Source: Ambrosia x helenae (taxonomy: Eukaryota; Streptophyta; Magnoliopsida; Asterales; Asteraceae). From it: a DNA stretch of 64,000 nt. The position numbers and the translations under genes were made by a program. The stretch covers positions 4,656,001-4,720,000 of the forward strand of contig CM061231.1 of the NCBI GenBank assembly GCA_030844895.1, read 5' to 3'. Shown here in pieces: positions 1 through 10,778 of this stretch (position 1 is the first letter of the stretch; every line of letters begins with the position of its first letter). The notes beneath the pieces are model-generated. The model saw nothing but the letters and a program-made list of their open reading frames with translations. It had not been told where the DNA came from and ran no database searches.

Positions 1-478
1 GAACGGGCCGACTCATGTCAACTAACAAAGATTAGTTGATGGCCATTGTTGTACAAACTTAAATGGATAATAACATGTTAGTGGACATAACCCATTTTGA
101 CCTGTTACCCAACCCACCCATTTTACGACTCCAGAAATGGAAGAAGTTAGCGTACCCAGTGAAGGCCCTTTCGGTTCCCTTTTGTCGAGCTACATAAAAC
201 TGTTCTCCTGTTAGCTTCGTCTTCCATTCTTGATCACTAACAGATTTATAATCCCTGTTTCCTGTCTCTGCAATTGATCAAACAAATAATCTTCTCATAT
301 ATATGTGTGTGATCATTTCGTGTCATCTCCTTATTATTCGTCTTTGATTTCTCAGTTGTAATCATTCCATTAACCAACAGAATCATAACAACTTACTTCT
401 TATTTGAGTATATCTCGTTGTGTCAACTTGAGTACACGCAAACTCTAATACGTGTGATTGTGTGCCTTCTAGAAACCG
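1..478. other. Intergenic stretch, no gene recognised
   Basis: No convincing coding sequence or RNA gene is visible. Around 85-120 the run 'ttttgacctgttacccaac' resembles the ends of plant hAT-type MITEs; a similar phrase occurs near 24615-24655. No terminal repeats or target duplication could be paired, so it is left unassigned. Confidence 0.4.
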
Positions 479-758
479 TGTAACATCCGGCCCCTCTCAC
501 CACCAATATTGTCCGCTTTGCCCCGATGGGTTGCCCATCCAGAGCTCACGGATTTGTTTTTGGTCGCCCCGGTGGAGACTTCCCAGGAGGTCACCCATCC
601 TGATACTACTCCCACCTGAGCACGCTTAACTGTGGAGTTCTCCTCTCATCCACTAACATTAAGCCCAAAACGCGTTGGTTATTTAAGAGGTTTTGGATTA
701 CTTATGAACCAAGGATCTCTCCTGGCCACGGCCGATGTGGGATTTGCCTAGGGTGTCA
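479..758 (-). mobile_element. Cassandra-type TRIM solo LTR
   Basis: Read on the minus strand, this 280-bp block starts TGACACCC and ends GGATGTTACA, so it has the TG...CA ends of an LTR. It carries a clear 5S rRNA-derived segment (574-641), the hallmark of Cassandra terminal-repeat retrotransposons in miniature. No second LTR, primer site or polypurine tract follows, and the flanks do not show a target duplication, so it is probably an old solo LTR. The boundaries are mine and could be off by a few bases at the right end (758 or 762). A rearranged relative of its left-hand 100 bp forms the foldback at 49432-49555. Confidence 0.75.
574..641 (-). other. 5S rRNA-derived segment inside Cassandra LTR
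   Basis: The minus strand contains GTTAAGCGTGCT followed by GGATGGGTGACCTCCTGGGA. These match the internal control region (A box and C box) of plant 5S rRNA from about base 40 to base 108. It is not a functional 5S gene because the 5' third and the terminal CCC are absent. In Cassandra elements this segment is known to retain RNA polymerase III promoter character; whether this copy is transcribed is unknown. Confidence 0.85.
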
Positions 759-1160
759 TACAAAGGTCCACGTTAATCTCCCAGAAATCAGTACTGTTAC
801 AAACCGTATCAAAAACGTGCTTTTATCGCATTAAAATCCACTATGTTACAGAAAGAAACTCTCTCCATTTCTACATAATAATTCCGAATTCGATAAAAAC
901 ACGCAAGGTTTAAAGTACGGAATCGTGCCTTGAGGCGTTTTTTCCCTTTGCCTCACGAGACGTACGCCTCGAGGCGAAAAGAGGGGTAAGTCCAAGGCGG
1001 AATTAAAACAATAAATATAAATATTATATTATCTTATAAAAATGAAATACTAACTAATTTCATCATCAAAGTTATCAAAAACACACACTAAAAAGACATG
1101 GAACGCTTGAAATTGACACAAAAAGTTCAAAACATCATAAATAAATAAATAAATAAAGAC
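759..1160. other. Unassigned, probable intron or TE debris
   Basis: If the exon at 1161-1365 is real, this lies in its first intron, downstream in minus-strand reading. About 930-980 holds a short 'gcctcgaggcg' inverted motif that recurs in other GAGGCG-rich repeats of the window (26.3, 28.3 and 32.5 kb). No second exon could be recognised here. Confidence 0.35.
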
Positions 1161-1365
1161 CTTGTTGGTTAGTGATATCTGGTTTCTGTGATGAAGAAGA
1201 AGAACCCATAACACGAATAGACGAACAACTTCTGTTGGTGGGTACTTTAAATTGTAATCGATTAGATGATTTGAGAGCAGAATCCAAATGGGTTTTGGTT
1301 TTGGTTTTGGAGGATAAGTTTAATGCGAGTCGGAAATGTGTACAAGTTATAGAATGAGATGCCAT
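1161..1365 (-). CDS. First coding exon of a probable plastid-targeted protein (partial)
   Basis: An ATG at 1365 (an in-frame upstream ATG lies at 1401) opens a 68-codon exon ending ..CAAG followed by GTCTTT, a plausible donor at 1160-1159. The peptide begins MASHSITC and is rich in Ser, Thr, Lys and Arg with almost no acidic residues for its first 50 residues, which is typical of a chloroplast transit peptide. It continues into IRVMGSSSSSQKPD. That last phrase resembles the start of the mature part of some plastid methionine sulfoxide reductase B proteins, but this is a memory-based resemblance only and I do not assign the function. No later exon was found between here and the left edge, so the gene either continues outside the window or is truncated. 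Site II promoter motifs sit upstream in the correct orientation, which supports a genuine 5' end. Confidence 0.45.
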
Positions 1366-1415
1366 TGTTGAAGAGTCAAACAGTAGACAAAACAAGTTCA
1401 TACATAGTATGTATG

Positions 1416-1583
1416 TATGGGCCTTTTGGTAATAATAACATGTGACGACATGTGAATAGGATGATGAGTTTGGTTGTGTGTGGAGATGCTTCTGACAAAT
1501 GGCTGACTTCTCACCATGTACTTGATGGATTAGCCCAATTTAAGTGTTTTTAACCGGCTTATATTGGATTGGGCCGGCCCAAT
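1416..1583 (-). promoter_or_regulatory. Site II (TGGGCC/GGCCCA) promoter motifs
   Basis: A TATGGGCC block lies at 1416-1423, about 50 bp before the ATG at 1365. A perfect 16-bp palindrome with core TTGGGCCGGCCCAA lies at 1568-1583, about 200 bp upstream. TGGGCC (site II) elements are known TCP-factor targets common in promoters of plastid, ribosomal and cell-cycle genes. The palindrome holds two of them back to back. The promoter role is inference from position. Confidence 0.5.
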
Positions 1584-2074
1584 ATAACAATACCACCACC
1601 ACCTAGCGTCTTGTACGTTGAATGCTTGTGGATAACAATTTGACATACTAATTGCTTCACATTCATAGTTATGTATTTAAACTAAACACATCATAAAAAA
1701 TTGATTTAACCAATTTAACTTTTATAAGTGCTATATGATTTTTCTTTAATAACTCACGTTTCTTAACTTTAATTTTTCATGACTTTCTGATGTAAATTTT
1801 GTTGAGAACAGAGTCGTGTTTAAAATATGGTGTTTGTTTTGGAATCGTACGTTGTATGATATATGAGTGCCAGTGTTGTGATGGTACCCTGGCGAACTAA
1901 ACTGGTTCTTACCAAACAAGTGTTTTCGATGAATGTGAATCACATCTTAATATTCTTTTGGTTATATCATGATTTTATTAATTGATTTTTCCTACTTTGG
2001 TTGCTATAACGAGTGCTGACACCGTAACGAAACGAATCGACATGGATCAAATTCCTACAGTGTAGCATGGGATC

Positions 2075-2106
2075 CCGGGCGTAACACGCCGGTTTTGATA
2101 CACTAG
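2075..2106 (+). mobile_element. Helitron 3' end
   Basis: An imperfect hairpin at 2075-2092 (CCGG-g-CGT, loop aac, ACGCCGG) is followed 10 bases later by CTAG and a T at 2103-2107. This is the diagnostic 3' terminus of a plant Helitron. The sequence to its left (about 1950-2070) shares the phrase GGTTGCTATAACGAGTG with 16560-16585, suggesting one family. I could not find a 5' TC terminus, so the body (perhaps from about 1600) is undefined. Confidence 0.6.
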
Positions 2107-2315
2107 TTTCATTACATTTAGAGTTAATTACCCAAACTGGCCCTGCGGTTTGGGCCAATATGTCAGTCCAGCCTAAAATTCAAAAAATTGCTTAAACAGT
2201 CCCCTGAGATTGACGAAATAGGCCAAAACAGTCCATTTCGTTAACGGGGTTTACTTAATGTCGTTAAGGCAGGGGCAAAATCATCCATTTACCTTCTAAC
2301 TTAAGTTTAAAAAAA
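2107..2315. repeat. Unclassified plant repeat
   Basis: The run 'ccaaactggccctgcggttt' and the following 150 bp read like a common dispersed plant repeat associated with Mutator-like and other elements. No termini could be defined and there is no coding potential. Confidence 0.3.
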
Positions 2316-2860
2316 TAGGGGTGTTCATCGGGTTTGGTTTTCGGTTCTCGGGTTGTTCGGGTCGGGTTATTCGGGTTTTCAGTGGTGAAAATATTACCCG
2401 ATAACCGATCCAATCTAGTTAAATGGTTATCGGTTATGGGGTTAATCGGGTTCGGGTTTTTGGGGTCGGGTTAAATGATTATTGGTTAAATGGTTTGGGT
2501 GTTTGAGTTACATATTTTCAGCCATTTGGGTTGCGTATTTCTATCCATTTGAGCTACAATATGTGTAAAATAAAACCACAACATGGGTTACAATATTTAG
2601 TTGTAAATTTGGCTACAAAATCACTACTACGATATACATAAAAATATAGAAACTGGATCATTTATTTGTTTTTGGATTGTTCGGGTTATTCGGGTCAACC
2701 CGAATTATAAAAAACTAATCCAAAGACCGACCCTAAAGACTCTAGTCGGGTTCGAGTATGCTTTTAATCGGGTTCGGATTAATCGGGTAAGGTACTTTCT
2801 CAGGTCGGGTCACTTCGGGTTCGGTTCGGTTACTGTTATCGGGTAAAAAGAACACCCCTA
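2316..2860. mobile_element. hAT-like MITE rich in CGGGTT motifs
   Basis: An 11-bp terminal inverted repeat, TAGGGGTGTTC at 2316 and GAACACCCCTA ending at 2860, bounds 545 bp with no ORF. The interior is a degenerate array of cgggtt/gggttcggg words in both directions. The TAGGGGTGT terminus is typical of plant hAT MITEs. No 8-bp target duplication is evident, so the insertion is old or one end is rearranged. Confidence 0.6.
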
Positions 2861-3278
2861 CCGACAAGTAGGACTGGTAATTTAGACAGGAACACGATAA
2901 CCTGACAGGAACCTACACGATTTTAACAGGTTTCGTGTTTGGCCTTAACAGGTTTCGTGTCTATAACAGGTCAACACGTTAAGACCTGTTTATTTTCGTG
3001 TCGTGTTCGTGTCTTATCGTGTACGTGTCTTAACAGGTCTTATCGTGTTTCTTATCATGTCTTGTCGTGTCTTGCCGTGTTAACTTATTTTACTAGGTGG
3101 GGCGGTTGTTGCAACTCTTGCGGTTCTTCAAAATTTAACTCGCTGGTGTTGTCGTTTAGGTTTAAATAGGAATGAGCATCCGACAAACCTTGAGATGAGT
3201 GCGGTTCAGGTGTACCAAAAGCAGAATTGGACCGTTAAGATGATCAGTCTGTGTTGAGTGGCGGCAACAGATACCATT
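2861..3278. other. Unassigned, TGTCGTGT-rich degenerate repeat
   Basis: From about 2870 to 3090 the sequence cycles through words such as AACAGGT, TTTCGTGT and TCTTATCGTGT. It looks like the inside of another decayed MITE. From 3170 to 3283 lies the left part of the older unit into which the two LTR elements at 3284 and 5772 inserted. Confidence 0.35.
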
Positions 3279-3283
3279 TTGGA

Positions 3284-3599
3284 TGTTGGGTTGATGAAGT
3301 CCTTGGTTTATTAGGCTTTAGGGTTGACATTAGAAGACATGGGCCAGGCCCGGTTTAGTTTTCTTGGTCCCTAAGTTGTTTAACGTAATTGTTCTCTATA
3401 TATACCCTAGTCATGTATTGTAATCTGTGTGCCTTGAGCTTAATGAAATAACCTAGTTGCACCCCGTGGACGTAGGTCCCCCACTGGGACCAAACCACGT
3501 AAAAATTCTTGTGTCGTGTTTATTATTTTCTGTTCATCACGTGATAATCGTGTGTGTCGTTTGTGTGTTTGATTCCGCTGCGCCGACTGATACCTAACA
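3284..3599 (+). repeat. 5' LTR of the non-autonomous element
   Basis: 316 bp, TG...CA ends. A TATATATA-like promoter core (ctctatatataccc) lies near 3395-3410 and an AATGAAATAA polyadenylation-like word near 3440-3450. Confidence 0.9.
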
Positions 3600-5357
3600 A
3601 GTGGTATCAGAGCTTTGTCTTGTTAACACACTGAGATTTGCACGGACGATTGCGAGACGAAGTGACGAAGGTAAGTGCCAATTATTTTAATCCTTGAGCC
3701 GGATGTTTAATTTGTTGAATTCGATTGGAGCCACTAATTAAGTTTATTCGGTTGTTGGTCGAGTTTGGGTTGCGGGCTAAGTAGGATTTGTTTTCTAAGT
3801 TCGGGGTTTGACAATTATTGTTATCAACTGTGATTATATAACCGGGTTTGTGATAATAGTTGGGTAGGGTCAGATTTGTCTACATGGTTATTTGTAGGAG
3901 CAAATCGGTTTGATTGACAGTGTTCAGTAGAACAGTCGTCAAGTTCGGGCTCGTGCCATTGCTGTGTTTGTTCACTATTTCCGATTTGTTCTCGTTTGTT
4001 ATTATTATAACTGAAGACGAGATGGTAGTAATCGGAATGTTAGACGGTTTTGAGTGTTGGTTGATTGGTTTGTCAAGGGAACTTGGATGTGGTACTGACG
4101 ATGGGTAAAACTTGGAGAAAATGGAACCAGCTGGTTTGGAATGCTTTAGGTTTAAGGTATTGCTGCTCGGGCGTGCTGGTGACGACATAAGTGAAAAAAA
4201 AAGTTTAGTGTCAAGTCATGTGAGCTATTGCTAGTTGGATGATCTTTCGGTTAGGGTTTGCATTAACTGGTCGTGTGTACGGTCATAGAACCCTTGGTAC
4301 CGCTTGCTTTCCATGAAAGCTCGATTGTTGTTATAACCATTTGCCCGTTAGCTGGTCTGGAACTCTGATGTTAATTCTTGTTCGGTGGTGATCAGTGGTA
4401 TGACATTTGAGGGGATCTTTGTACTGGTACTAGGTGAAAGTTTTCGTTGGGGAAGAACGCGTGGAGGTTCGACTCATGAGTGTCGGTTTGGCATGGGTTG
4501 GGATAACAGGGACAGTGGGAGTTGGGCGTAGTTGACTTGTTGGGGCTGCATGGAGGTGTGGACATTTTTTTAGAGTCGATGTCATAAATAGGAAATTCTA
4601 CTTCTGAGAATGTGTCGGGGTTTGATACATTGGGACTTAGTGGAAAGTAGTGAGACTCTTGGGTTCGAGATTCTATTTGGCTTCATTTCTTGTTACCTAC
4701 TTCAATGAAGCATTAGTGAATCTATTGTTGAAGACTTTTGAAGTGTGCAGATTGCTGCGCAACCGGAAGAAGAGAACCAACTTCCGTGTAGTAAAGTCTT
4801 GGCTCGCTGATTCGAGAGTTAAACGAGTCCAGTTTACAGCAAAGGACTCTGGGACTCCAGGTAATCCGCTTGAGCGTATTCGGAGGTCTGAGCATGGACG
4901 GGATTTTTGTAACAGTGGGAGCATATGGGGTGTTCTGACACAGTCTGTAAATCGACGTTAGGTTTGGAAGACCAATGATCCGAATGAAATCTCTCCTAGG
5001 AGGTTGCTGTTAGTGGAGAGTATTCTTTCCTCTGGAGTCTCTAGAGCCAGCGATTTGAGTAAATAGGGGCCGGTTGAGATTGAGGATGTGTCTATGGCGG
5101 GTTTTGCCATGACTGGGTCTTTGATGACCATATTGGAGTTGTTGGGAGCTTTAATGGGCCTTTCAGGTTACTGATGAGTAGGGCCGCTGCAGCTAGGTGG
5201 ATACATGGACAGGTTTGAAGTTTGGTTTGTTCTTTGGGAGGTGGACCTGGAAGACTTTTGTTCCTGTGTGTTTAGAGATTACTGAATACTAGATGATTGG
5301 GTTGTTGTTTACTTGTTGGTAGGCTGGAGTTCCTCGCAAGGCCTTCAAGTGGGAGAT

Positions 5358-5673
5358 TGTTGGGTTGATGAAGTCCTTGGTTTATTAGGCTTTAGGGTTG
5401 ACATTAGAAGACATGGGCCAGGCCCGGTTTAGTTTTCTTGGTCCCTAAGTTGTTTAACGTAATTGTTCTCTATATATACCCTAGTCATGTATTGTAATCT
5501 GTGTGCCTTGAGCTTAATGAAATAACCTAGTTGCACCCCATGGACGTAGGTCCCCCACTGGGACCGAACCACGTAAAAATTCTTGTGTCGTGTTTATTAT
5601 TTTATGTTCATCGCGTGATAATCGTGTGTGCCGTTTGTGTGTTTGATTCCGCTACGCCGACTGATACCTAACA
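5358..5673 (+). repeat. 3' LTR of the non-autonomous element
   Basis: Same length as the 5' LTR and nearly identical. The substitutions seen include CCCCGTGG/CCCCATGG and CCGCTGCG/CCGCTACG. Confidence 0.9.
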
Positions 5674-5771
5674 TTGGAGAAGTTCCAAATAGCTTCCAAT
5701 GTTGTATCATGGTAAACCCAACTACGTAATTGAATCTAAATTCATTTTGTGCGCCGTCATGACATCCACAT

Positions 5772-8514
5772 TGTCACACCCTCAAATTTCCACTGCGGGG
5801 TTTATACCGCGAGGCGCGTGACATACCAGGATCCCATAGCCATAAGTCACAGGAACGAACTCTAAATGCCCAAACCATTTAGTTCGTTTTCAAAAACCAA
5901 GTTTAGTTAAGCTGCGGAAGCGTAAACCAAATTTAAAACCTTTTAAAAACTTGCGCAAAACAACGCACCCAAATTAAAACCATACGAAAGCATAATATAT
6001 AATTTATGTGTATGCCCGAGAGCCCAGATGCAGTGAAGTGTACAGTGCTTTCTAATCCTGGCACCGGAAGCTAACTACCTGCAAAAGCATGTAAATCGTG
6101 GGTCAACAAACAATGTTGGTGAGTTCACTAAGTAAAGTAGGTGAGTAAGTAAAAGCGTAGGTTTCCCAAACCATGTAACCAAATGAAAGTGTCGGTCTCC
6201 CAGACCACATAACAGTAAGTAAGAACGTCGGCCTCCTTGGCCACAAGTAAATAGCTAATTCATATGCCAGGGGTAGCTAGCCCACTCATGATAACTAAAA
6301 CCGGCGAATACCGAACTACTAATGAACAAGTTCCCATAACCGGGAGAAAAGTGCCTTGCGTCATTGCCCATCAACAATGACTATGTTTGAAGCTAATAGT
6401 TCACATCCGTGCTCCCAGCACGATGTGAGGTTTGTTAGACCTAATAGCGCTATCAACTAATTAACCCGCTTGCCCAACCGGCAATTGATTCGGTATTTTG
6501 AAGGACTTAAAAGATGTGTTTGGTTTAGTTCATCAAGGACATATATATGAATTAGTAAAAGTAGATTTACCTCGTAAATCATGCACCCCAAACCCGGGAT
6601 GTGTAAAAGTAGTCCCAACCCGGACTAGAAACGTTACGTAAGTTGTCTCAACCCGAGACGCATGCTTTTGAGAAAAGAGTAGTGAAACTCACCTTATCGC
6701 GTAAGCAAAGAATCCGAACAGCAAGTATTATATGCTACCGACACCCTAATAACAGTGTCACTACGTGAGTATAGGCGTAACATCATTACACCATATAACT
6801 CGTTTGTCCAAGGCGTTTTAATATTCAAAAGTGTGTATGCGACGCCTAGTGATTCTACATGCAATAGTAAACCCTACGGACTCGTTGGTGAATGAGTTGG
6901 TTATAATTAGTTTCTACAGCCCGTATGTGTCATAAACATGTGTACTTCCGTTATATGTCAATTTTAGATCACCTAAGACCTCAAGTAATCACATAAGCAC
7001 ATAATACACAATCTGTGTTTTCAGGACAGATTGTGCGCCATCAAAACGAATTTATTTAAAATAGTAAACCAGTGAGTTATCCTCCAAAATTTTTACTGAA
7101 TTTTCTTTGGAATTCACTTGGCAATACCTATTTTTGTTTTGTCTTAATTCCAAACACAAAAATTATAAAAATTCGTACAACACAGCAGTGTTCAGAAAAT
7201 TTCCTCAACAGGTCAGTTTAGTAGGAAAATTCTTAAAAATTGTGTATTCATCCAAACGAGATGAATCCACCTGGAAAAGCTCTATTTTTCCAGTATTGAC
7301 CTACTGTAAAAATTTCATAACCTAACTCCTTGTAAATCTCGAGTTATGACCATTTAAAGTTAGCCCAGTTTACAAATCCGAAAATCTGATATGACCCCTA
7401 ATCAATTAAAATTCCAAAAACGACTCAAACGATGTCCAAATTCGATGGTTTTGCCCATTATGAAAAGCTAAGACCTTGTAAGTTACAATCATGCAAAGAA
7501 TCGATCAAACCAATTATTTTCAAGCCACGAAACAGACCCTACAATTCGACATTCAGAATCTGTCCAGATTCTGATCGTGCAATATTATCAATTATATCAA
7601 ACCCTAGTTGCATATTATCAATCAATAACACCTAATAATCATCATACAACTTTCCTAATACCTATTCCCATCAGATCCTATTATCAAACATGTCAAGATC
7701 AAAGCTTTTAGGATCAAAACACCAATAACTTGCGCAACAAGCATCCTATGATGTTACTACGCGTTTATTAATAGGTTTAATCCGTTTAATCTTCAAAAAG
7801 ACTCATGTTTTAACGTTTATTAAACCCATTCAGACCTGGACAAACTTGTTATATGATTTTTACAATAAAACATAAAGTAAAAAGCGTAAGAAATCATGAG
7901 TTATACCCTTAGCTCTTCAAATCAATCAATCGCGCGCCTTGGAGCCTCCCAATTGATGATCTTGAGCCTTAGCAGGAGTTTTTGGAGTGAAATATTCATG
8001 TGGGGCAGTAAGGGGGCGATTAGGGTTGAGTATGAGGGCTGCATGGGGGTTAAGGATGCTTATATACGAGTTTGAGGCGGTTTAAACCCGTCAGATAGGT
8101 TCGAGCGGCCGCTCGGAGCCTGTGAGCGGCCGCTCACAGGTCCGGGTGGCGCGCTTTTGCCTCGTTTCGCCTCCCGACGCGTTATCCTTCGACGTTTTCG
8201 TTATTTCGGACCGTAACAAGTGTAACCCCATGCATTAAGACCCTAATCAACCTCATGCTCCACTTTTAATGATTTCTATTAACGTGTTCGGTTTAGGTTC
8301 ACATAATCACGTATGGTTTTCACATAAGTTTGTCAGGTATCACCGAGACACATAAGTTTATTATTCACCAACGTCCGAGGTTCACTAATCATGCAATCAC
8401 ACCTTGACTCATAACCATGCACGTATGTCTTATCTAACTAACCCTAGTTAAGTATAATGCAAGGAATGTAACTAGAGTTTAGTTAAAGTGAGAACCTGAA
8501 TTTTCGAGGTATCA
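5772..8514 (-). repeat. 3' LTR of the Gypsy element (left copy)
   Basis: In element orientation it starts TGATACCTCG and ends GGGTGTGACA. A TATA-type core (GTATATAAGC on minus, 8067-8058) follows a palindrome cluster at 8103-8140. Two small open frames on the plus strand (7107-7325, 7432-7635) recur identically in the other LTR and are fortuitous. Confidence 0.92.
8058..8140 (-). promoter_or_regulatory. LTR promoter: TATA box with upstream GC palindromes
   Basis: On the minus strand a perfect 22-bp palindrome centred on GCGGCCGC (8119-8140, arms CCTGTGAGCG) is followed by a second GAGCGGCCGCTC (8103-8114). After 35 bp comes GTATATAAGC. The same module lies at 15934-16016 in the other LTR, which is the transcribing 5' LTR. 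The promoter role is inferred from the TATA word and the position about 0.4 kb into the LTR. Confidence 0.55.
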
Positions 8515-8689
8515 CATCATCCCCAAGTTGAAAAGAATTTCGTCCCGAAATTCAGCAAGTAAACAGTAAAGCCAGCTAAAAAAAAATGTATGCTTGGTTT
8601 CCGGATGTCACATCATCCCCAAGTTGAAAGGAATTTCGCCCCGAAATTCACTTTGAGCGAGCTGCTTTATGTTCGGCATTTGATCTATG

Positions 8690-8970
8690 CACAGGTTCAG
8701 GTTCAGAAAAGAGGTGTGGATATTTGAGCCGCATCTGATCTCTGCGCTCCCACGTGTATTCCGGTCCTAGACGGGAATTTCATTGTACGTTAATAATAGG
8801 TATAGTGTTCTGTTTGAGTTTCTTGACGCCCCGCTCAAGAATCTCCACTGGTTCTTCCATGAACCGTAGCCGATCGTCCACCTGGATCTCCTCCAGTGGC
8901 ACCATCAGTGTTGTATCCAACAGGCATTTCTATAGATTCGGTACGATATGTGGGATACATCGTGTATCCT
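8690..8970 (-). pseudogene. Chromodomain-like C-terminus of Gypsy pol (broken)
   Basis: The minus strand reads VPLEEIQVDDRLRF, then EEPVEILERGVKKL, then a stop in place of the expected Trp (TGA for TGG near 8770), then TWERRDQMRLKYPHLF. This is the conserved tail found after integrase in plant chromoviruses. There it forms a chromodomain thought to steer integration toward chromatin marks. Confidence 0.75.
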
Positions 8971-9134
8971 ACCAAGTTTGTTAAACAGGTTTAACCTGTA
9001 AGCTACCAGACCAATCCCATCAACCATCTCGAATGGTCCAACGTTTTACGGGTTCATCTTCCCCCGTTTTCCAAAGCGTGTCACACCTTTTCAAGGTGAC
9101 ACCTTTAATAGTACCTTGTTCCCATTCCGGAGCT

Positions 9135-10200
9135 CTAAAAGTTTCCTACGCTTATCAGCGTAGCTTTTCTGTCGCTCAAGAGTAGCAGCCATCCGTTTTC
9201 TGATTGCACTATCTTCTCAGAAGTTTGGTGCACAAGTTCGGAACCTGTCAGTTGGCTATCCCCAACTTCAGTCCAACATATGGGGAATTTGCACTCCCGT
9301 TCATAAAGTGCCTCAAAAAGTGCACACTGGATCGAAGTGTCATAACTATTGTTATAAGAGAATTCAATCAAAGGCAAGTGCTTGTCCCAACTGTTTCTAA
9401 AGTCCACCACGCACGCTCGCAGTAGATCTTCTAGTGTTTGGATGGTACGTTCACTCTATCCATCCGTCTGGGAGTGATAGGCTGCGCTCATGTCCAAATG
9501 AGTTCCCAAAGCCATTTGGAGAGTTTCCCAAAAACGGGAAGTAGATCGCGCGTCGTGATCCGATATGATAGAAGTTGGCATCCCATGCCTAGAGACAATT
9601 TTCGTAATACAAAAGCGGCTAGACGTTCCAACATGTCCGCCTCTCTAATTGCCATGAAATGCGCTGATTTGGTCAAACGGTCAATAATGACCCAAATCAT
9701 ATCGTGCCCGCTGGGCGTTTTAGGAAGCTTCGTAATGAAGTCCATGGAAATCCCATCCCATTTCCACATCGGAATCTCTGGTTGTTGAAGTAGGCCTGAA
9801 GGTTTCTGATATTCAATCTTAACCTTCGCGCAAGTCAAGCACTTACTAACATAAGTGACTTTTCTCAGCTTTCATGTTTGGTCACCAGTAAAGAGTTTGA
9901 GATCTCGGTACATTTTATCCGAACTAGGATGTACCGAATAACGAGGGGTGTGTGCCCCATCGAGCACTAGTTGTCTGAGATCTCCAACACGTGGAATCCA
10001 GACTTGATTCATGAAGTGCTGAAGACCCTATGTCCTCCATTCCAGGTGCTTATCAGCACCGTGCAAGGTTTCAAGCCCGATGTTTTCCTTTTCAAAGCCA
10101 CGCCCTGGGCTTTACGTATCTTAACATGAAGATTAGATTGTAGGGTAAGTTGCAAGGCTAACCTTCCCTGAATGTTACTTGATGGCACAGTCATAACCAT
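9135..10200 (-). pseudogene. Gypsy integrase region (frameshifted)
   Basis: Fragments in different frames give KWDGISMDFITKLPKTPSG and IDRLTKSAHF (first catalytic Asp block, about 9640-9780). The second block is a degenerate SDHDAR-like stretch (about 9555-9600). Another fragment, PLIEFSYNNSYDTSI (about 9330-9380), covers the later catalytic region. These are core motifs of Ty3/Gypsy integrase. At least two frame changes and internal stops preclude a protein. Confidence 0.85.
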
Positions 10201-10233
10201 TCAGGAGTCTGACCCAACGGCGTTGTCGTATGC

Positions 10234-10720
10234 TTAGCACCCTCTGGTCGAATATATGCTGGAGACTTTTATGATCTGTGAATTCGTGCACTTTGTCCCG
10301 TAGAGGTAGTGCCTCCAAATTTTGAGAGCGAAGACCTCCGCTCCGAGTTCCAAGTCGTGAGTGGGGAAATTTTTCTCATGAACTTTTAGTTGTCGTGAAG
10401 CATATGTGATCACCTTTTTTCGTTGCATCAAAACACACCCTAGACCTTGGATAGATGCATCATAGTACACCACAAAGTCCTTCGTACCCTCAGGTAGTGA
10501 TAATATTGGAGCACCGCAAGGTTTAGTCTTTAGTATCAGAAAAGCAGGTTCTTGGGCATCTCCCCACTTGTAGGTAATCCCCTTCTGTGTCAAAGCAGTG
10601 AGGGGTTGAGCGATTTTTGAGAATCCCTGAATGAATCTGCGATAATAACCTGCAAGGCCAAGGAATTGTCGGACCTCCGTGGGAGTTCTTAGGGGCCTCC
10701 CATCTTTTAATCGCATCAAT
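10234..10720 (-). pseudogene. Gypsy RNase H region
   Basis: The minus strand encodes RQFLGLAGYYRRFI followed by VVYYDASIQGLGCVLMQ and VITYASRQLKVHEKNF. This is the connection and RNase H domain of Ty3/Gypsy pol. The catalytic Asp of YDAS is present. It is in a different frame from the reverse transcriptase block, with an overlap around 10520-10830 that marks an indel. Confidence 0.88.
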
Positions 10721-10778
10721 CTTAGCGGGATCGACCTGTATTCCTGCCTCGTTCACCACATGACCCCAGAATTGGATC

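Larger units (their letters stand above)
3284..5673 (+). mobile_element. Non-autonomous LTR retrotransposon, complete, 2.39 kb
   Basis: Two 316-bp LTRs (3284-3599 and 5358-5673) both start TGTTGGG and end CCTAACA. They are flanked by the perfect 5-bp target duplication TTGGA (3279-3283 and 5674-5678). The primer site TGGTATCAGAGC (3602-3613), complementary to initiator tRNA-Met, follows the left LTR by two bases. A purine run AAGTGGGAGAT directly precedes the right LTR. The 1.76 kb interior has no recognisable gag, protease, integrase or reverse transcriptase. The longest frame (4650-4961) has no known domain and is probably fortuitous. By eye the LTRs differ at about six positions (roughly 2%), so the insertion is fairly recent. 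Transposition must depend on proteins from another element; the primer site and LTR style suggest a Copia helper, but this is inference. Confidence 0.9.

Noticed and set aside
574..641. Functional 5S rRNA gene
   Set aside because: Only about 68 bases of the 120-base gene match, embedded in LTR-like sequence with TG...CA ends.
7107..7635. Two plus-strand open frames in the Gypsy LTR, repeated identically at 14983-15511
   Set aside because: They recur only because the LTR is duplicated; they are antisense to the element and lack domain features.
8119..8140. Cloning-vector contamination suggested by GCGGCCGC (NotI) sites
   Set aside because: The palindrome lies inside a repeated LTR with intact flanks in both copies and is not next to any vector sequence.
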